Part shown: positions 34,823 to 45,308 of the stretch, in pieces
How positions within the stretch are numbered: the first letter of the stretch is position 1
Layout: the number at the start of each line of letters is the position of its first letter
Assembly (NCBI RefSeq): GCF_010015445.1
Contig: NC_053114.1
Span: 15,201,224 to 15,265,223 of the forward strand
Length of the DNA stretch: 64,000 bases
Reading direction: 5' to 3'
From: Perca fluviatilis
Lineage: Eukaryota; Chordata; Actinopteri; Perciformes; Percidae
The notes under the pieces: model-generated
Told to the model about the DNA's origin: nothing
The model's input: the letters and a program-made list of their open reading frames with translations, nothing else
Database searches by the model: none
Translations under genes and position numbers: made by a program

Positions 34823-35665
34823 CAATTGTGCGATGGAGCATTAGCGCCACATCAAGGGAAAAAAAATTAAGGAGGAAGATTTTTTATTTATTTTGAATTT
34901 CGAGAATAAAGTCTAAATGTCGAGAATAAAGTCAACATGACAATAAAATTGAAATACTTTTTCGAAAATAAAGTCAAAATGTCGAGAATAAAATACCATT
35001 TCGAGAATAAAACTTGATATTTCAAGAATCAAGTCAGACGTTTGAGAATAAACCAAACTACTAGCTTTAACTATAGTCTTCTACAAAATGCATTGTGAAG
35101 GCCTATACGAACTCTTCACAATCGGTTTTAATAACAAGGAAATTCTTTCTCTTTTAGTGTATAAACACATTATGGTGATAAGTATTAGGACTTTGAAGAG
35201 ATTGTGCCGAAAATTGTGTCTGTTCAGAAGGAGGAATCACACAAACTTGGAAGAGGTGGCCGTATTCCTGCAAATTGAAATAGCTTGTAATGGACAGATG
35301 CAAGGGTATGCATATGTTGTATCAAAAGACACAATAAGACAATTGATCAAAGTTTGGAGTGGGGCTCAGGCGAGCGCGGGACTCCAAGGATGTAACCCAT
35401 ATCTATGATGTTGCCTACATGGCAGCTGGCATGGCAGACAGTCGCTCTAATGTGATTAAGTGATAAAGGAGTTTATTCTCGTCATTTCAACTTTAATCTC
35501 GACATTTCGACATTATTGTCGAAATGGTAGTTCAACTTTATTCTCGTCATGTTGACTTTATTCTTGAACATTTCGACTTTATTCTCAAAATGCAAAATAA
35601 ATAAAAAATCTTCCTCCTTAATTTTTTTTCCATCAATGTGGCCCTAATGCTCTGTCGTACAATTG
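34823..35665. mobile_element. Foldback element with CGAGAATAAAGTC subrepeats
   Basis: Inverted arms of about 200 bp each, at 34823-35055 and 35455-35665. The outer ends are CAATTGTGCGA and (reversed) CAATTGTACGA, then GAGCATTAGCGCCACAT-like text and AATTAAGGAGGAAGATTTTT. Both arms repeat the unit TCGAGAATAAAGTC several times. The central 400 bp is unique and carries a coding-like fragment. No target duplication was recognised. Confidence 0.75.
35088..35408 (+). pseudogene. Integrase-type transposase N-terminal fragment (tentative)
   Basis: An open frame of 106 codons inside the foldback element. It has a helix-turn-helix-like opening (YELFTIGFNNKEILSLLVYK), then ISIRTLKRLCRKL, FRRRNHTNLEEVAVFLQIE and GYAYVVSKDTIRQLIKVW. 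This pattern (G-x-N-x-EIL...S-x-RTLKR...RRKN-like...VS-x-DTIRQL) resembles the N-terminal part of integrase-core DDE proteins found in many fish genomes, possibly of the IS3EU type. The catalytic core is absent: after IKVW the frame continues into unrelated sequence and stops. I read it as a truncated transposase carried by a non-autonomous derivative. The family name is from memory and uncertain. Confidence 0.45.
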
Positions 35666-38334
35666 CGACCACCACCCTGTAAATATTAAAGATAGGAACC
35701 ATGTTGATAGGACATTCTGAGCCTAAGTTAAAATATTGGTAGTTCAACATGAAAAAAGTTGGTATTAATGGATTTTTTCTTGCTTCGGTTTGGGTAATTA
35801 AGGAGTTATGATGTTACTACATGTAGAAGACACTACCACTACAACGTATTTAGCGTTTATATGTTTACATTTTGGCAAATTGAAACTGTTTAAAGTATGC
35901 CAAATTAGTAGTTCATGTTTGCAATGTATTAATGGATTTACAGACAACTATCACTTGATTACTATAATACTGAAGTAAACATCACGAAAAGCGTGATGAT
36001 TCTCAGGCAAGTTCTGGAGTCACAAGAGCGTCATTATTCAACCATTTTTAAGCCAATTTATGGACAGATGATTTGGGGGTGGAGGTAAATCACACTGAAT
36101 CAAGAATGTGTGTATCATGCCTGAGTTAATATTGACTGTTCAGTTATGACTCCTGATGTTAACATTTAGCTCAAAGCACCGCTGTGCATAAGTAGCCTCA
36201 CAGTTAGTTTTGTTTTTTAGTTGGTGGTTATTTTATTAGAGTGAGGCGCCGAAAGCATGAGACATGCACGAAGCAATCTCAGAGGTTTCAAAACTAATCT
36301 TAAAGTAGAGACGTTGTTTTTGTAAAGACATCATGGCTACATGTCCTTCGTGTATACAGCGGATGTGAGTGTTTGCTAGTTCAAAAGGCATCGAGCAGGG
36401 CTGTCATTTACCCCGCGAGGTCTTTTTTGGCAGCAGTTGCATGAATGAATCACTAAACAGGGCAACACTGGAAGGTGAGAGACCGACTAGGTAACAGCAT
36501 ATAGCCCACGGTGTATTTGGCTCACTCGTGCTCTTTTCATGAGGTGCTCTTAAATAACCGTCTGAAATCAATTTCTATTTTTCTGTCAGGCTTCATTGTC
36601 TGAATCTTATGCTCCTGTGTTGTGTGGAATTCCTGGTAACTCCAATTTGGGGGGATTGTTAGGGGTTTATTTAAACTGAAGAAATTGCTCCAATGTGGAT
36701 TTAAGAAAATAGAATTCAATTCATAAATTTATGCTGATTAAATCCTTTTTAACAAGTGAAGAGGCAGTTAAGAACAGTTTTCTTGACTCTGAATATTTGA
36801 CATTCTAAAGGTTCTACCAAGACAGTCATAATATTTGACTTTTTTATTATTATGCACTACAGTTCTGCAACCAAAACATGATTTTAAAGAGTTTTAAAAA
36901 TACGGAATGAGAGACCATTGTAGACAGTACAGAGGCAGATTTACAAAAAATAGAAAGTTTCAATCTGAGCCATTTTATCTTCTTGTGATATTTCTTGACC
37001 TGCTATTGATCCTTAAAGGAAAATATTTTTCCTCTGCAGTGTTAAGAGCGGGGTCAACTGTGCAAGTACTCTGCAAGAAATTTAGATTCAGTGTGTCTGG
37101 TCAAGAATTCTAAAGCTGATTCATGAGCCAATGGGCACTTAAACCTTCCTATTGGGTTATGTTTGTCCTGCTTAGAATCACATTTGTGGATTATTGGCCA
37201 CTAAAAGGCAGCAAGTTGAAGATAAGCAGACAAGCAAACAATAGCTAACAAATACTAATTATTTACGCATGCAGAGTAGCCTGATAATAATGTCTTTGCA
37301 TTTTAATCAAGTTTTTCAGACATGCATGGTAGCTGATTTCTGTATAGGGGGGCTCATTTTGCCCTAATCGATCATAGTTACTCAAGTATCCTCGTCATTT
37401 TTAGTCAATACAGAAGAGGCTGTCTGTAGTGGTTGTTAGGAACAGATAACAATGTATGTAATGTTGATAAAACATAATAATCTCCCAACTCGTAAGCTGT
37501 GACTTATATTTCACACACGTGTTCAATTTCGTGGCCTTTTTGGTCAATTGTTCTGGCTCTGGCAGGAAGATGATGGGAAAAACTGACAATGGGCACAATG
37601 CCATGCTATTTCAGTAGCTGAAAAATTCAGACGTATACAGCAATTCAGAGTTCTGGAACCAGAACATTAGCATTTATTTGGAGTAATGTTTCCAGCTACT
37701 TGTCAAATGAAATATCTGATAATCACTTTCCTTTTCACTCAGGTTGGTCTCCTCCAACTCTTAAAAAGATATCTGATATCTATAAAAAAAAAAATTGAGT
37801 CTTTAGCTGCAGAATATTAACTTGTTGTTTGGTGCTGGGCAGATAGCGAAAGGGGGATTATCTTTTTTGCTGTAAATAGCTGCCTAGTCATTACTTATAG
37901 TCATTTTATAAAAAAAAAGGACTTGATATTTAATATGCTGCTCTGCGTCTTATATGGATATTTAGTTTGTCGATCTCTAATGGTTTATGATGATTGTTTT
38001 GTAGTCCTAAACGTTTAAACTTCAACCTTAACACAGTCACAAAGAAGAAATGAACATAGAAGTGACAGAAAAAATGTCATATCTGCTTATTCTCCTTTGT
38101 GTTTTTGGGGTGTTTATTTGAGACCATGAAATCACAGCAGAGAGCAAAGGGACATCGTTAAGAATTAGAAATTGATGCTCACCAGCGCTTGGAAAACAAA
38201 CAAACCCATCCCCTGTGGCTCTCTGAATATTACCCCATTAATATGCTCTTAATAAGAAATTTTGTTAATTTGAATCTACTAATTTAAATAACCATATCGA
38301 CAGGGACCATGGGCCAATACAAAGAGTGCATTTA
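35666..38334. other. Intronic sequence, nothing recognised
   Basis: Part of the tetraspanin intron. No inverted-end element found; 36180-36560 is higher-complexity sequence without coding signal. Confidence 0.55.
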
Positions 38335-39058
38335 ACATTTCAACAATTTGTGCCAGAACTTTCTTCAATTAAATGAAGACAAAACTGAGGTGGTTGTTCT
38401 GGGAGCCAAAGAGTTTAACGATTAAAAGTCAGTGCTCAGCTTCAATCGGCAATGTTAAAAACAACGGACAAAGCCAGAAATCCTGGTGTAGTCATGGACT
38501 CAGACCTGCATTTCAACAGCCACATTAAGAGAATTACAAAGTGAGCCTACTATCACCAGACACATATATCAAGGACTTATGTCTCAGCAGGATTTGGTAG
38601 ATCTTGTCCATGCTTTTATCTTCAGTAGACTTGACTACTGTAACGGTGTCTTTACAGGTTTTCCTAAAAAATCAATTAGACAGCTACAGGTTATTCAGAA
38701 TGCTGATGCTCGAGTCCTCACTATGACCAAGAAAGTGGATCACATTACTCCAGTTTTGAGGTCTTTACAGTGGCTTTCTGTCTCTCAAGTAATTGATTTT
38801 AACATACTTCTGTTGGTTTATAAAGCCCTGAATGCTTTAGGGTGCTTTCTGATATTCTGCCACATTATGAACCACCCAAGCATCTCAGGTCATCCGGGAC
38901 AGGTCTGCTTTCTATCCCTAGAGTCAGAACTGAGCATGGAGAAGCAGCGTTCAGTTTTTATGCACCACATATCTGGAACAAACTCCCAGAAAACTTGTAT
39001 AAATAAAGTTGTCTTGCCTTCTTTAGACCACAGGCAAAATGCAGAATTAATGGGATAG
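38335..39058 (+). pseudogene. 5'-truncated L2-like LINE, 3' end of reverse transcriptase ORF
   Basis: Broken coding sequence of the C-terminal part of an L2/CR1-type LINE polyprotein. It starts in one frame with FLQLNEDKTEVVVLGAKEF. After stops and shifts it continues at 38579 with DLVHAFIFSRLDYCNGVFTG, KSIRQLQVIQNADARVLT, HITPVLRSLQWLSVS and FNILLLVYKALN, all characteristic of the region after the RT palm. A further frame change near 38840 leads to text equivalent to PRVRTEHGEAAFSF and LWNKLPENL. The N-terminal endonuclease and catalytic RT motifs are missing, so it is a dead 5'-truncated copy. Confidence 0.85.
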
Positions 39059-39321
39059 TTTGATGGCAGAAGACTGCATTTTGCTTTTAGAATATAATAC
39101 AATTCTCAGTCACTTTGGCACATTTACTGAAACAAAGTTACAATTGTCAAAACTCTAAGTACAATCCTCACACCACGTGGTACATAAGCACATCACTCTC
39201 TGACTTACAAAAAGTAATTTCTCAATCTAAATAATATAACTCCTGTTTCAAATCTAAATAAATCCATCCATGAATAAATCATTGCCATCAAACCAAAAGG
39301 TTCCTTTATCATTGCTTAGAT

Positions 39322-39755
39322 CAGGGGCCTTCAACGTTTTTAAGCCAAGGACCCCTAAACTGAAAGAAGGTGGAGCAGGGACCCCCTATTACATATATTT
39401 TATAAAATGAAGTTGCATATTAAACTGAGCCCACAATAACTTGTAGGGCAGCCTAGAGCCTTTATACATACCTTTTTTTGCATAGAATACTAAGCTATTC
39501 AAATAGCCTAATAATTGTTGGCATGACTTTATAAATCCTGTTTTAATGTTAAACATACATGTGGCACACATATGTGGATGGCCTTAGTGACTACCTTGAC
39601 TGAAGGCCAAGAAGCAGTGGGGATTCATATTTGCTAATAATATGTTGGATTCATGATAAGACTTTTTAAATTAAAATTGTTTTTTTTTAAAAAGAAGAAT
39701 AATTTTGAGGATCCCCTGCATTGACTCTGAGGACTCCCTAGGGGTCTGCGCAGCC
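39322..39755. mobile_element. hAT-like MITE, second copy of the GCCAAGGACCCC family
   Basis: Follows the copy at 20232-20673 through most of its length, starting CAGGGGCCTTCAACG. The right end is rearranged (ACTCCCTAGGGGTCTGCG), so its boundary and target duplication are unclear. Confidence 0.7.
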
Positions 39756-40578
39756 CCCCCACAACAATCTGCTGTGACATCCTCACCTGTCACCTGTTAA
39801 TGTTTGGTTGCGAGGAAATTGTATTGTTCCCCATATAGCCTAAGTCTATTCATCTGAAAACGTTTACAACAAAACCACATACCTATTATGTATCTAATAT
39901 ATATGTGACGGGTTATTGTGATTGCTGGGTACTCTATTTTGTAGTATGTAGGGATTTACACAATGAACGTGTATAATTGCATTTAAGAGTAATATGATTC
40001 AATAGCAAATTGCAAAAAGTATTTTGATCTGCAAGGCTCACTCTGTGCATTTTGTGCCAAAGCATAAATGACTATAGTCATGTGAACAACTGACCTAATG
40101 TTCATATGAATGGTCATATAGTTTGAGGAAGTTCAATAGTCATTCGACAATTGTGCCAAAGCGATTGAGAAACTATACATTGAATGAGGAATTTCAAACT
40201 GCTGCATGAATAGGTTACTTCTATCAAATGGGTTTTTCATCTTTTACAGTTCATTTCTGCAACCTGTTTATAAATCGTGAAAGGCTGGTAATAAAAGCAA
40301 AGCAAACATAGTGTGCCAATTAAGTTAAGTGCAGGGGAATCATTCTGAAGCTTACTTGATGAAACATAATTAATTTAAAAGCGTAAACTTCCCAATCATG
40401 ATAAAGGTCCCATGGCATGAAAATTTCACTTTACGAGTTTTTTTTTAACATTAATATGCGTTTCCCCAGCCTGCCTATGGTCCCCCAGTGGCTAGAAATG
40501 GTGATAGGTGTAAACCGAGCCCTGGGTATCCTGCTCTGCCTTTGAGAAAATGAAAGCTCAGATGGGCCGATCTGGAAT

Positions 40579-40793
40579 TGTAGTGTTTCGTAGTAATATC
40601 CATGATAGTGGGCAGATGTAGGTTCCTCAGTAGAAGTTTGTTTTACATTTATAACCACATGGAACACAAACCATACGACCAACAAGCGTAGCCACGTCTG
40701 ACATCGTATTCACCCTGACTGTTCTAAGGCCCCGTATCCCTGCGCACGGGTGCTTAACCTTAAGTGTATCAGTGCGCGGCCCTATATACTACA
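40579..40793 (-). repeat. 3' LTR of the Ty3/Gypsy element
   Basis: 215-bp copy of the same LTR, preceded on the plus strand by GGAAT (40574-40578). The one-base difference from its partner (G at 40640) gives about 99.5% LTR identity. It lies next to the polypurine tract, as expected for the 3' LTR of a minus-strand element. Confidence 0.95.
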
Positions 40794-40806
40794 TCCCCCT
40801 TTCTTA
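40794..40806 (-). promoter_or_regulatory. Polypurine tract of the Ty3/Gypsy element
   Basis: The minus strand reads AAGAAAGGGGGA immediately before the 3' LTR. This purine run is where plus-strand DNA synthesis is primed in LTR elements, and its position is exact. Confidence 0.85.
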
Positions 40807-41206
40807 ACATGATGATCAACCTTCAACACTTGAATTGCCCACCTAATCCATACTGAATATCATGTGATGTACTAGCAGACATTTGTTTGGTAATGTTCTT
40901 CTAATTTGTCAACACACCCAAGACACTGACTGAACAACATTTATCTTAAGTAAAAGGCATGTGGAATAGGCAACTTTTCAGCACAAGATAGCATATATTA
41001 AAAAAGAAATAATTACTTCACATTTCACTTCTCGCGAAGATATGTTACCAAACAGTCATCATAATATTGGAACGGATAACCTAACATTTCACATCTTTGT
41101 TTATTTTTTTTTATTTATTTTTTTACTGTCATTTATTTATTTATTCATTTTGTTTTTAAGCCTGACGAGATGTGATAGCAAAGCTCGACATCACCTGCTC
41201 GAACTG

Positions 41207-43966
41207 TCAGTGTCGACCCATCTGAAAGTCTTTAAACCTCTCAGGTGGTCTAATGACTCGCCCGCTCCTGGTGTGAGTTGGAGCCTGTGTGGATAAAGAC
41301 TGAGAGTCTGCAATCTCTGCTTCACTCGTACCCGTTGAGCCTGGCAGGTCTACATCCACCAAGTCTGCATCAGAGGTCGCCTGAGTGCAGACTGGCGTTT
41401 TCCTCAGATGGCGCCTGTTGCGTCTGTAGTGCTGGCCAGATGAGGATACAATATTGTAGGAACGATGTTCGCTTCTCTCCTCAGTCACCATAGCTGGACG
41501 CCAACCCTGTGCAGTCTCCATGTGCACAGTGTCGCCGGGAAACAGGTTAGGAAGCCGCTTCGTACCTCTGTTGTAGTACCGCTGCTGTCTTTTCTGTAGG
41601 TCTTGGAGAGCAGAGTGTGCATTCTGGGGTACTGCGGGCTGGAGAATGGAACTGGAGCTTGGTAGAGTGCTCCTCAGTACCCTGCCCATAAGCAGCTGAG
41701 CAGGAGAATATTCCATACCTGTGACTGGTGTGTTCCTCAGGGTGAGAAGTGCAAGGAGAGGATCCGTTCCTGTTTGTTGTGCCTTCTTAATCACCTGCTT
41801 CACAGTTTTCACCATTCTCTCTGCTAAGCCATTAGACTGAGGATAGCGTGGGCTAGAGTGAGTGAGTTCTATGCCCCATGATGATGCAAAGTCATGCATT
41901 TCATAACTTGAAAATGGAACGTGGTCACACACAATCTCTTTTGGAACTCCTAGTCTGCAAAACACTGATTTCATCCTCCTGATGACTGTATGTGATGACT
42001 TGTCCCTAATGTTCAGTACCTCTGGGTACTTTGAGAAATAGTCCACCATCAAGAGATATGACTGACCATGAATTTCAAAGATGTCTGCTCCCAACTTGAG
42101 CCACGGGAGCTCAGGTATGTCATGTGAGATCATCGGCTCTCTCTGGTTTCTCGACTGGAACTGTTGACATGTGCTGCAGGCTTCAATCATTTGTTCAATG
42201 TCTTTTGTCATTCCTGGCCAGTAAAAGTGTTTTCTGGCCAGTGCCTTTGTTCTTTGTATTCCTTGATGCGCCACATGTAGCTTATGTAGCATTTCTTGTC
42301 TACAGACGCTTGGAATGATTATTCTGTCCCCAGCAAACAATATGCCGTCTCTCATTGACACAGTGTGTCTGATAGGCCAATATGGTGCCACACGACTGTC
42401 CACCTGTTTCTTGTGATGTGGCCAGCCATGTCTGTGCCTGTTTTGTAGGAGCTGCAGGGTTTCATCTTTCTGTGTCTCGCCCTTGAGCTTTTGTAGAGCC
42501 GCTGCGCTGAGAGCCTCCGTGGGCTCCAAAGTGTAGATCACCTTCTCTTCAGCCAGGCCCTCCTGCATTGCGTCTTGTTCTTGTATGACAGCTCGGGACA
42601 GTGTGTCTGCAATCAGCAGCTCTTTACCTGGCTTGTAGGAGACTTTTAGGTCATATCTCTGTAGCTGGAGTAACATTCTCTGCAATCTGGACGGAGCTGT
42701 GCCCAAGGGCTTTCTAAGGATGTTCTCCAGAGGTTTATGGTCTGAATGAACCTCAACTTTCACGCCGTAAGCATATTGATGAAACTTCCTGACAGCAAAC
42801 ACAATGGCCAGTAGCTCCTTCTCTATTTGCGCATAATTCCTCTCAGGCTCAGTCAGCGCTCTTGATGCATAGGCTATTGGGTGTCCCTCCTGTAGCAGAC
42901 ATGCTCCTAGACCGTCCTTAGATGCATCAGCCTGTATGACCAGCTGTTTCTTTGGGTCAAAGAACTTGAGCACTGGTGCATTTGTAAGTGCCAATTTGAG
43001 CTTCTTGATGGCTTCATCATGGTCGTGTTGCCACTGCCACATCATGTCTTTACGCAGCAGCTGTCTCAGAGGTGCTGTGAGGGTGGCCTCACCTGGAATG
43101 TATTGTGCGAGGTATTTTATCATACCCAGCATACGTTGTAGTCCTGCTTTATCAGTAGGCGGCGGCATCTCTGTGATGGCCTTGATTTTCGCTTCGTCTG
43201 CCTTCACGCCTTCTGCAGTGACAACATGTCCCATGTATTTAACTTTGTCGACTTTAAACTGTATTTTGTCTTTATTGAATTTCACGTTTGCTTCTTTTGC
43301 CCTGGCCAACACTTTCTGTAGTATCTCGTCGTGTTCCGTCTCTGTAGAAGCCGCAATAATCATATCATCAGCAATGATATGAACTCCTTCAATGTCTCCG
43401 AAGGTTTCACAGTTGCGTTGCTGGAAGACTTCGCTTGCAGATTTGATTCCAAAAGGTAGGCGTTTGAATCTGTATCTTCCCCATGGGGTGTTGAAAGTGC
43501 AAAGCAGCGATGATGCTTTATCCAGCTTCACCTGCCAGTAGCCATCTTTCTCATCAAGCACAGAGAATATTTTCTTCCCAGCAAGCTTGCTCAGTACCTC
43601 CTCTGTTGTGGGAATGGAGTAATGCTGTCTCAGGATTGCCTTATTCAAATCACTGGGATCCAAACAGACCAGTAGTTTATTCTTGTCTTTTTTTTCAGTG
43701 ACCACCAGGCTATTCACCCATGATGTGGGTTCAGTCACTCGAGTAATCACATCAGCCTGCAATAGGCGGTCAAGTGTGTCTTTAAGTTTGTCCATTATTG
43801 CTAGTGGTATTTTTCTGCACCCATGTATCACTGGTGTGATGTTAGGATCCGTGTGGATGTGATATTCACCATCAAACTCACCAAGACCTTCAAAGACTGT
43901 TGGGTGCAGGGTTAGCAAGTCGTCCTTCGTCGCTAGGCGTTTCACCTTCAACGTGTCCACATCCAC
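41207..43966 (-). CDS. Retrotransposon pol: reverse transcriptase, RNase H, integrase
   Basis: An open frame of 919 codons. The first codon taken here is GTG at 43966; the open frame continues upstream, so the true start is not defined. Reverse transcriptase covers about residues 50-300, with motif A FSVLDEKDGYWQ (D138), motif B RLPFGIKSASEVF and the catalytic pair in IIADDMII (D200, D201). RNase H follows with D346 (QADAS), E382/E384, D409 (HSDHK) and D454. Integrase has an HHCC zinc domain (H561-C600) and the core D628, D681, E716, with exactly 35 residues of spacing between the last D and E. The usual SDNGPQF around the second D is CDHVPFS here. The tail ends in the YRRNRRHL motif. The long intact frame agrees with the young age given by the LTRs. 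Confidence 0.95.
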   Translation of the reverse strand: MDVDTLKVKRLATKDDLLTLHPTVFEGLGEFDGEYHIHTDPNITPVIHGCRKIPLAIMDKLKDTLDRLLQADVITRVTEPTSWVNSLVVTEKKDKNKLLVCLDPSDLNKAILRQHYSIPTTEEVLSKLAGKKIFSVLDEKDGYWQVKLDKASSLLCTFNTPWGRYRFKRLPFGIKSASEVFQQRNCETFGDIEGVHIIADDMIIAASTETEHDEILQKVLARAKEANVKFNKDKIQFKVDKVKYMGHVVTAEGVKADEAKIKAITEMPPPTDKAGLQRMLGMIKYLAQYIPGEATLTAPLRQLLRKDMMWQWQHDHDEAIKKLKLALTNAPVLKFFDPKKQLVIQADASKDGLGACLLQEGHPIAYASRALTEPERNYAQIEKELLAIVFAVRKFHQYAYGVKVEVHSDHKPLENILRKPLGTAPSRLQRMLLQLQRYDLKVSYKPGKELLIADTLSRAVIQEQDAMQEGLAEEKVIYTLEPTEALSAAALQKLKGETQKDETLQLLQNRHRHGWPHHKKQVDSRVAPYWPIRHTVSMRDGILFAGDRIIIPSVCRQEMLHKLHVAHQGIQRTKALARKHFYWPGMTKDIEQMIEACSTCQQFQSRNQREPMISHDIPELPWLKLGADIFEIHGQSYLLMVDYFSKYPEVLNIRDKSSHTVIRRMKSVFCRLGVPKEIVCDHVPFSSYEMHDFASSWGIELTHSSPRYPQSNGLAERMVKTVKQVIKKAQQTGTDPLLALLTLRNTPVTGMEYSPAQLLMGRVLRSTLPSSSSILQPAVPQNAHSALQDLQKRQQRYYNRGTKRLPNLFPGDTVHMETAQGWRPAMVTEERSEHRSYNIVSSSGQHYRRNRRHLRKTPVCTQATSDADLVDVDLPGSTGTSEAEIADSQSLSTQAPTHTRSGRVIRPPERFKDFQMGRH

Positions 43967-44143
43967 CCTTTTGACCAGACCCAGCTGTTCACATGCCTCC
44001 CCGCCTAAGATGGGTACAGGGGAGTGCCTTGATACATAGAATGTAAGATCAGCTTGGTCCCTTGCGGTGGAACATGTGAGTGTGAGGGTGCCTTCTGGCT
44101 TCAGCCTCGCCCCCCCGCACCGTGAGCACTGTCTTAGTGGATT

Positions 44144-44659
44144 TCAGGCTGAGCTTTGATCTCCTCTCCGTCTGGCGCTCCTCACCAAGGATTTGAACAC
44201 CTGCAGTGGCAGGACATTGGCGTCTGCTCCGGTGTCCATCTTGAATCGGACGGGCTTGTTTCCAACAGTTATACTTGCATACCAGGACTTGTCTGTTTTA
44301 GCATCTAGTTGGTCTGTATCCACTGTTCCAATAAACAGGGTATCAATTTCTGTATCTATTTCATGTACAGACTTTCTCGGCTGTATTTGTCCTGTCACAC
44401 ACATCCTTGCATAATGGTTCTGCTTACCACATTTGTTGCAGGTCACTCCATATGCTGGGCAGTGGCGTGGCTGGTGTGACTTCCCACATTTTTGACATGT
44501 GTTGCTTTGTGCTTTGCTTTGTGTCCATTGTGTTGGCTGTTGCTTCATTTTATTGTGTGGTTGCTTTCGTTTGGTTTTGCGCGTGGAGTACATGCACAGC
44601 TTTCTCCTGTGGAGCCGCGGCCATTGCCTGTATCTGAGCCTTTGCCGTTTCTGCGGCAC
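44144..44659 (-). CDS. Retrotransposon zinc knuckles and protease segment
   Basis: An open stretch of 171 codons; its first ATG may not be used. Residues about 55-88 hold two adjacent knuckles: CQKCGKSHQPRHC, an atypical spacing (CX2CX3HX4C), and CNKCGKQNHYARMC, a standard CX2CX4HX4C. The aspartic protease active site follows as KMDTGADANVLP, with the catalytic D-T-G at about residues 142-144. The frame then drifts into an arginine-rich tail and ends at TGA (44146-44144). Downstream sequence resembling the rest of the protease and the RT linker continues in another frame, then returns to this frame after the seven-C run at 44110-44116. This segment shares its frame with the downstream pol reading frame, so two opposing small indels explain the gap. 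Confidence 0.8.
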   Translation of the reverse strand: MPQKRQRLRYRQWPRLHRRKLCMYSTRKTKRKQPHNKMKQQPTQWTQSKAQSNTCQKCGKSHQPRHCPAYGVTCNKCGKQNHYARMCVTGQIQPRKSVHEIDTEIDTLFIGTVDTDQLDAKTDKSWYASITVGNKPVRFKMDTGADANVLPLQVFKSLVRSARRRGDQSSA

Positions 44660-45168
44660 GACACGTGTCTATCGCTCTCTCCAATGTGAGATTAGGCTCT
44701 CTCAAGAGCCTCTCTTTCAAGCGTTGGTCGTTCAAACTAAACACAATCTTGTCTCTAATCATATCATTTTCTGAGGCGCCAAACTCACAGTCCTTACTTT
44801 TCTGCCTCAGTTCTGTTACGTACTTCTCAATTGAGATGTTTTCTGCCATAGGATGCGCCCAAAATTGATGTCTCTCAAACACTGTATTTTTCTTTGGCAA
44901 ACAGTATGCCTTGAAGGCATCCAAGATTCCACTCATCATCCATATGATCCATATTATCGTCATCATCCAGATCAACTTTAAGTGTGTTGTACACCTCCAG
45001 TGCTTCTTCCCCTATTGCGTGCAGCAAAATGGCTACGCGGACCTTCTCATCCTTTTCCTCTGCACCACTCGCGGTCATGTATATTTGGAAGCGCTGTTCC
45101 CATCGTCTCCAATTTTCTCCCAAATTGCCTGTTAACACCAGTGGTGACGGTAGCTTAAACTGTTCCAT
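44550..45168 (-). pseudogene. Retrotransposon gag region, frame-disrupted
   Basis: Gag supplies the capsid of the intracellular particle. The start at 45168 opens MEQFKLPSPL and runs 97 codons to a stop at 44875. From about 44940 the gag-like sequence (FKAYCLPKKNT, then YVTELRQKSKDCEFG) continues in a second frame to a stop at 44550. The switch falls near the acidic stretch at about 44935-44990, so a frameshift mutation is the simplest reading. The second frame then gives way to a third carrying the zinc knuckles and protease. That second change could be another mutation or a programmed shift of the kind some Ty3/Gypsy elements use. The gag identity rests on the position after the primer-binding site, the PKKNT-type motif and the following knuckles. 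Confidence 0.8.
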
Positions 45169-45290
45169 CTTCGGTCAGTTAGCATGTCCTTTGCAGCTAG
45201 CTAATCCACATTCGCCGTGTACCTGTTAGCTGCAGCTCCAGCAGCACAGGAAACTCCGGTGTTTATTTCTTCAGGCAAGATGACAAATCG

Positions 45291-45308
45291 GACCGACTTC
45301 TGACACCA
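45291..45308 (-). promoter_or_regulatory. Primer-binding site of the Ty3/Gypsy element
   Basis: Directly inside the 5' LTR, the minus strand begins TGGTGTCAGAAGTCGG. The opening TGG pairs with the 3' CCA of a tRNA, the normal primer for minus-strand DNA synthesis. Which tRNA is used cannot be settled without a tRNA set from the species. Confidence 0.8.

Noticed and set aside
34455..34850. 131-codon minus-strand frame
   Set aside because: It runs through a dispersed fish repeat and into the arm of the foldback element; no domain or splice signals.
42936..43382. 148-codon plus-strand frame
   Set aside because: Antisense shadow of the reverse transcriptase coding strand of the Gypsy element.
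44144..44659. Reading the zinc-knuckle/protease segment as a cellular CNBP-like or retropepsin gene
   Set aside because: Its position between gag and pol, within matched LTRs and a target duplication, makes it part of the retrotransposon.
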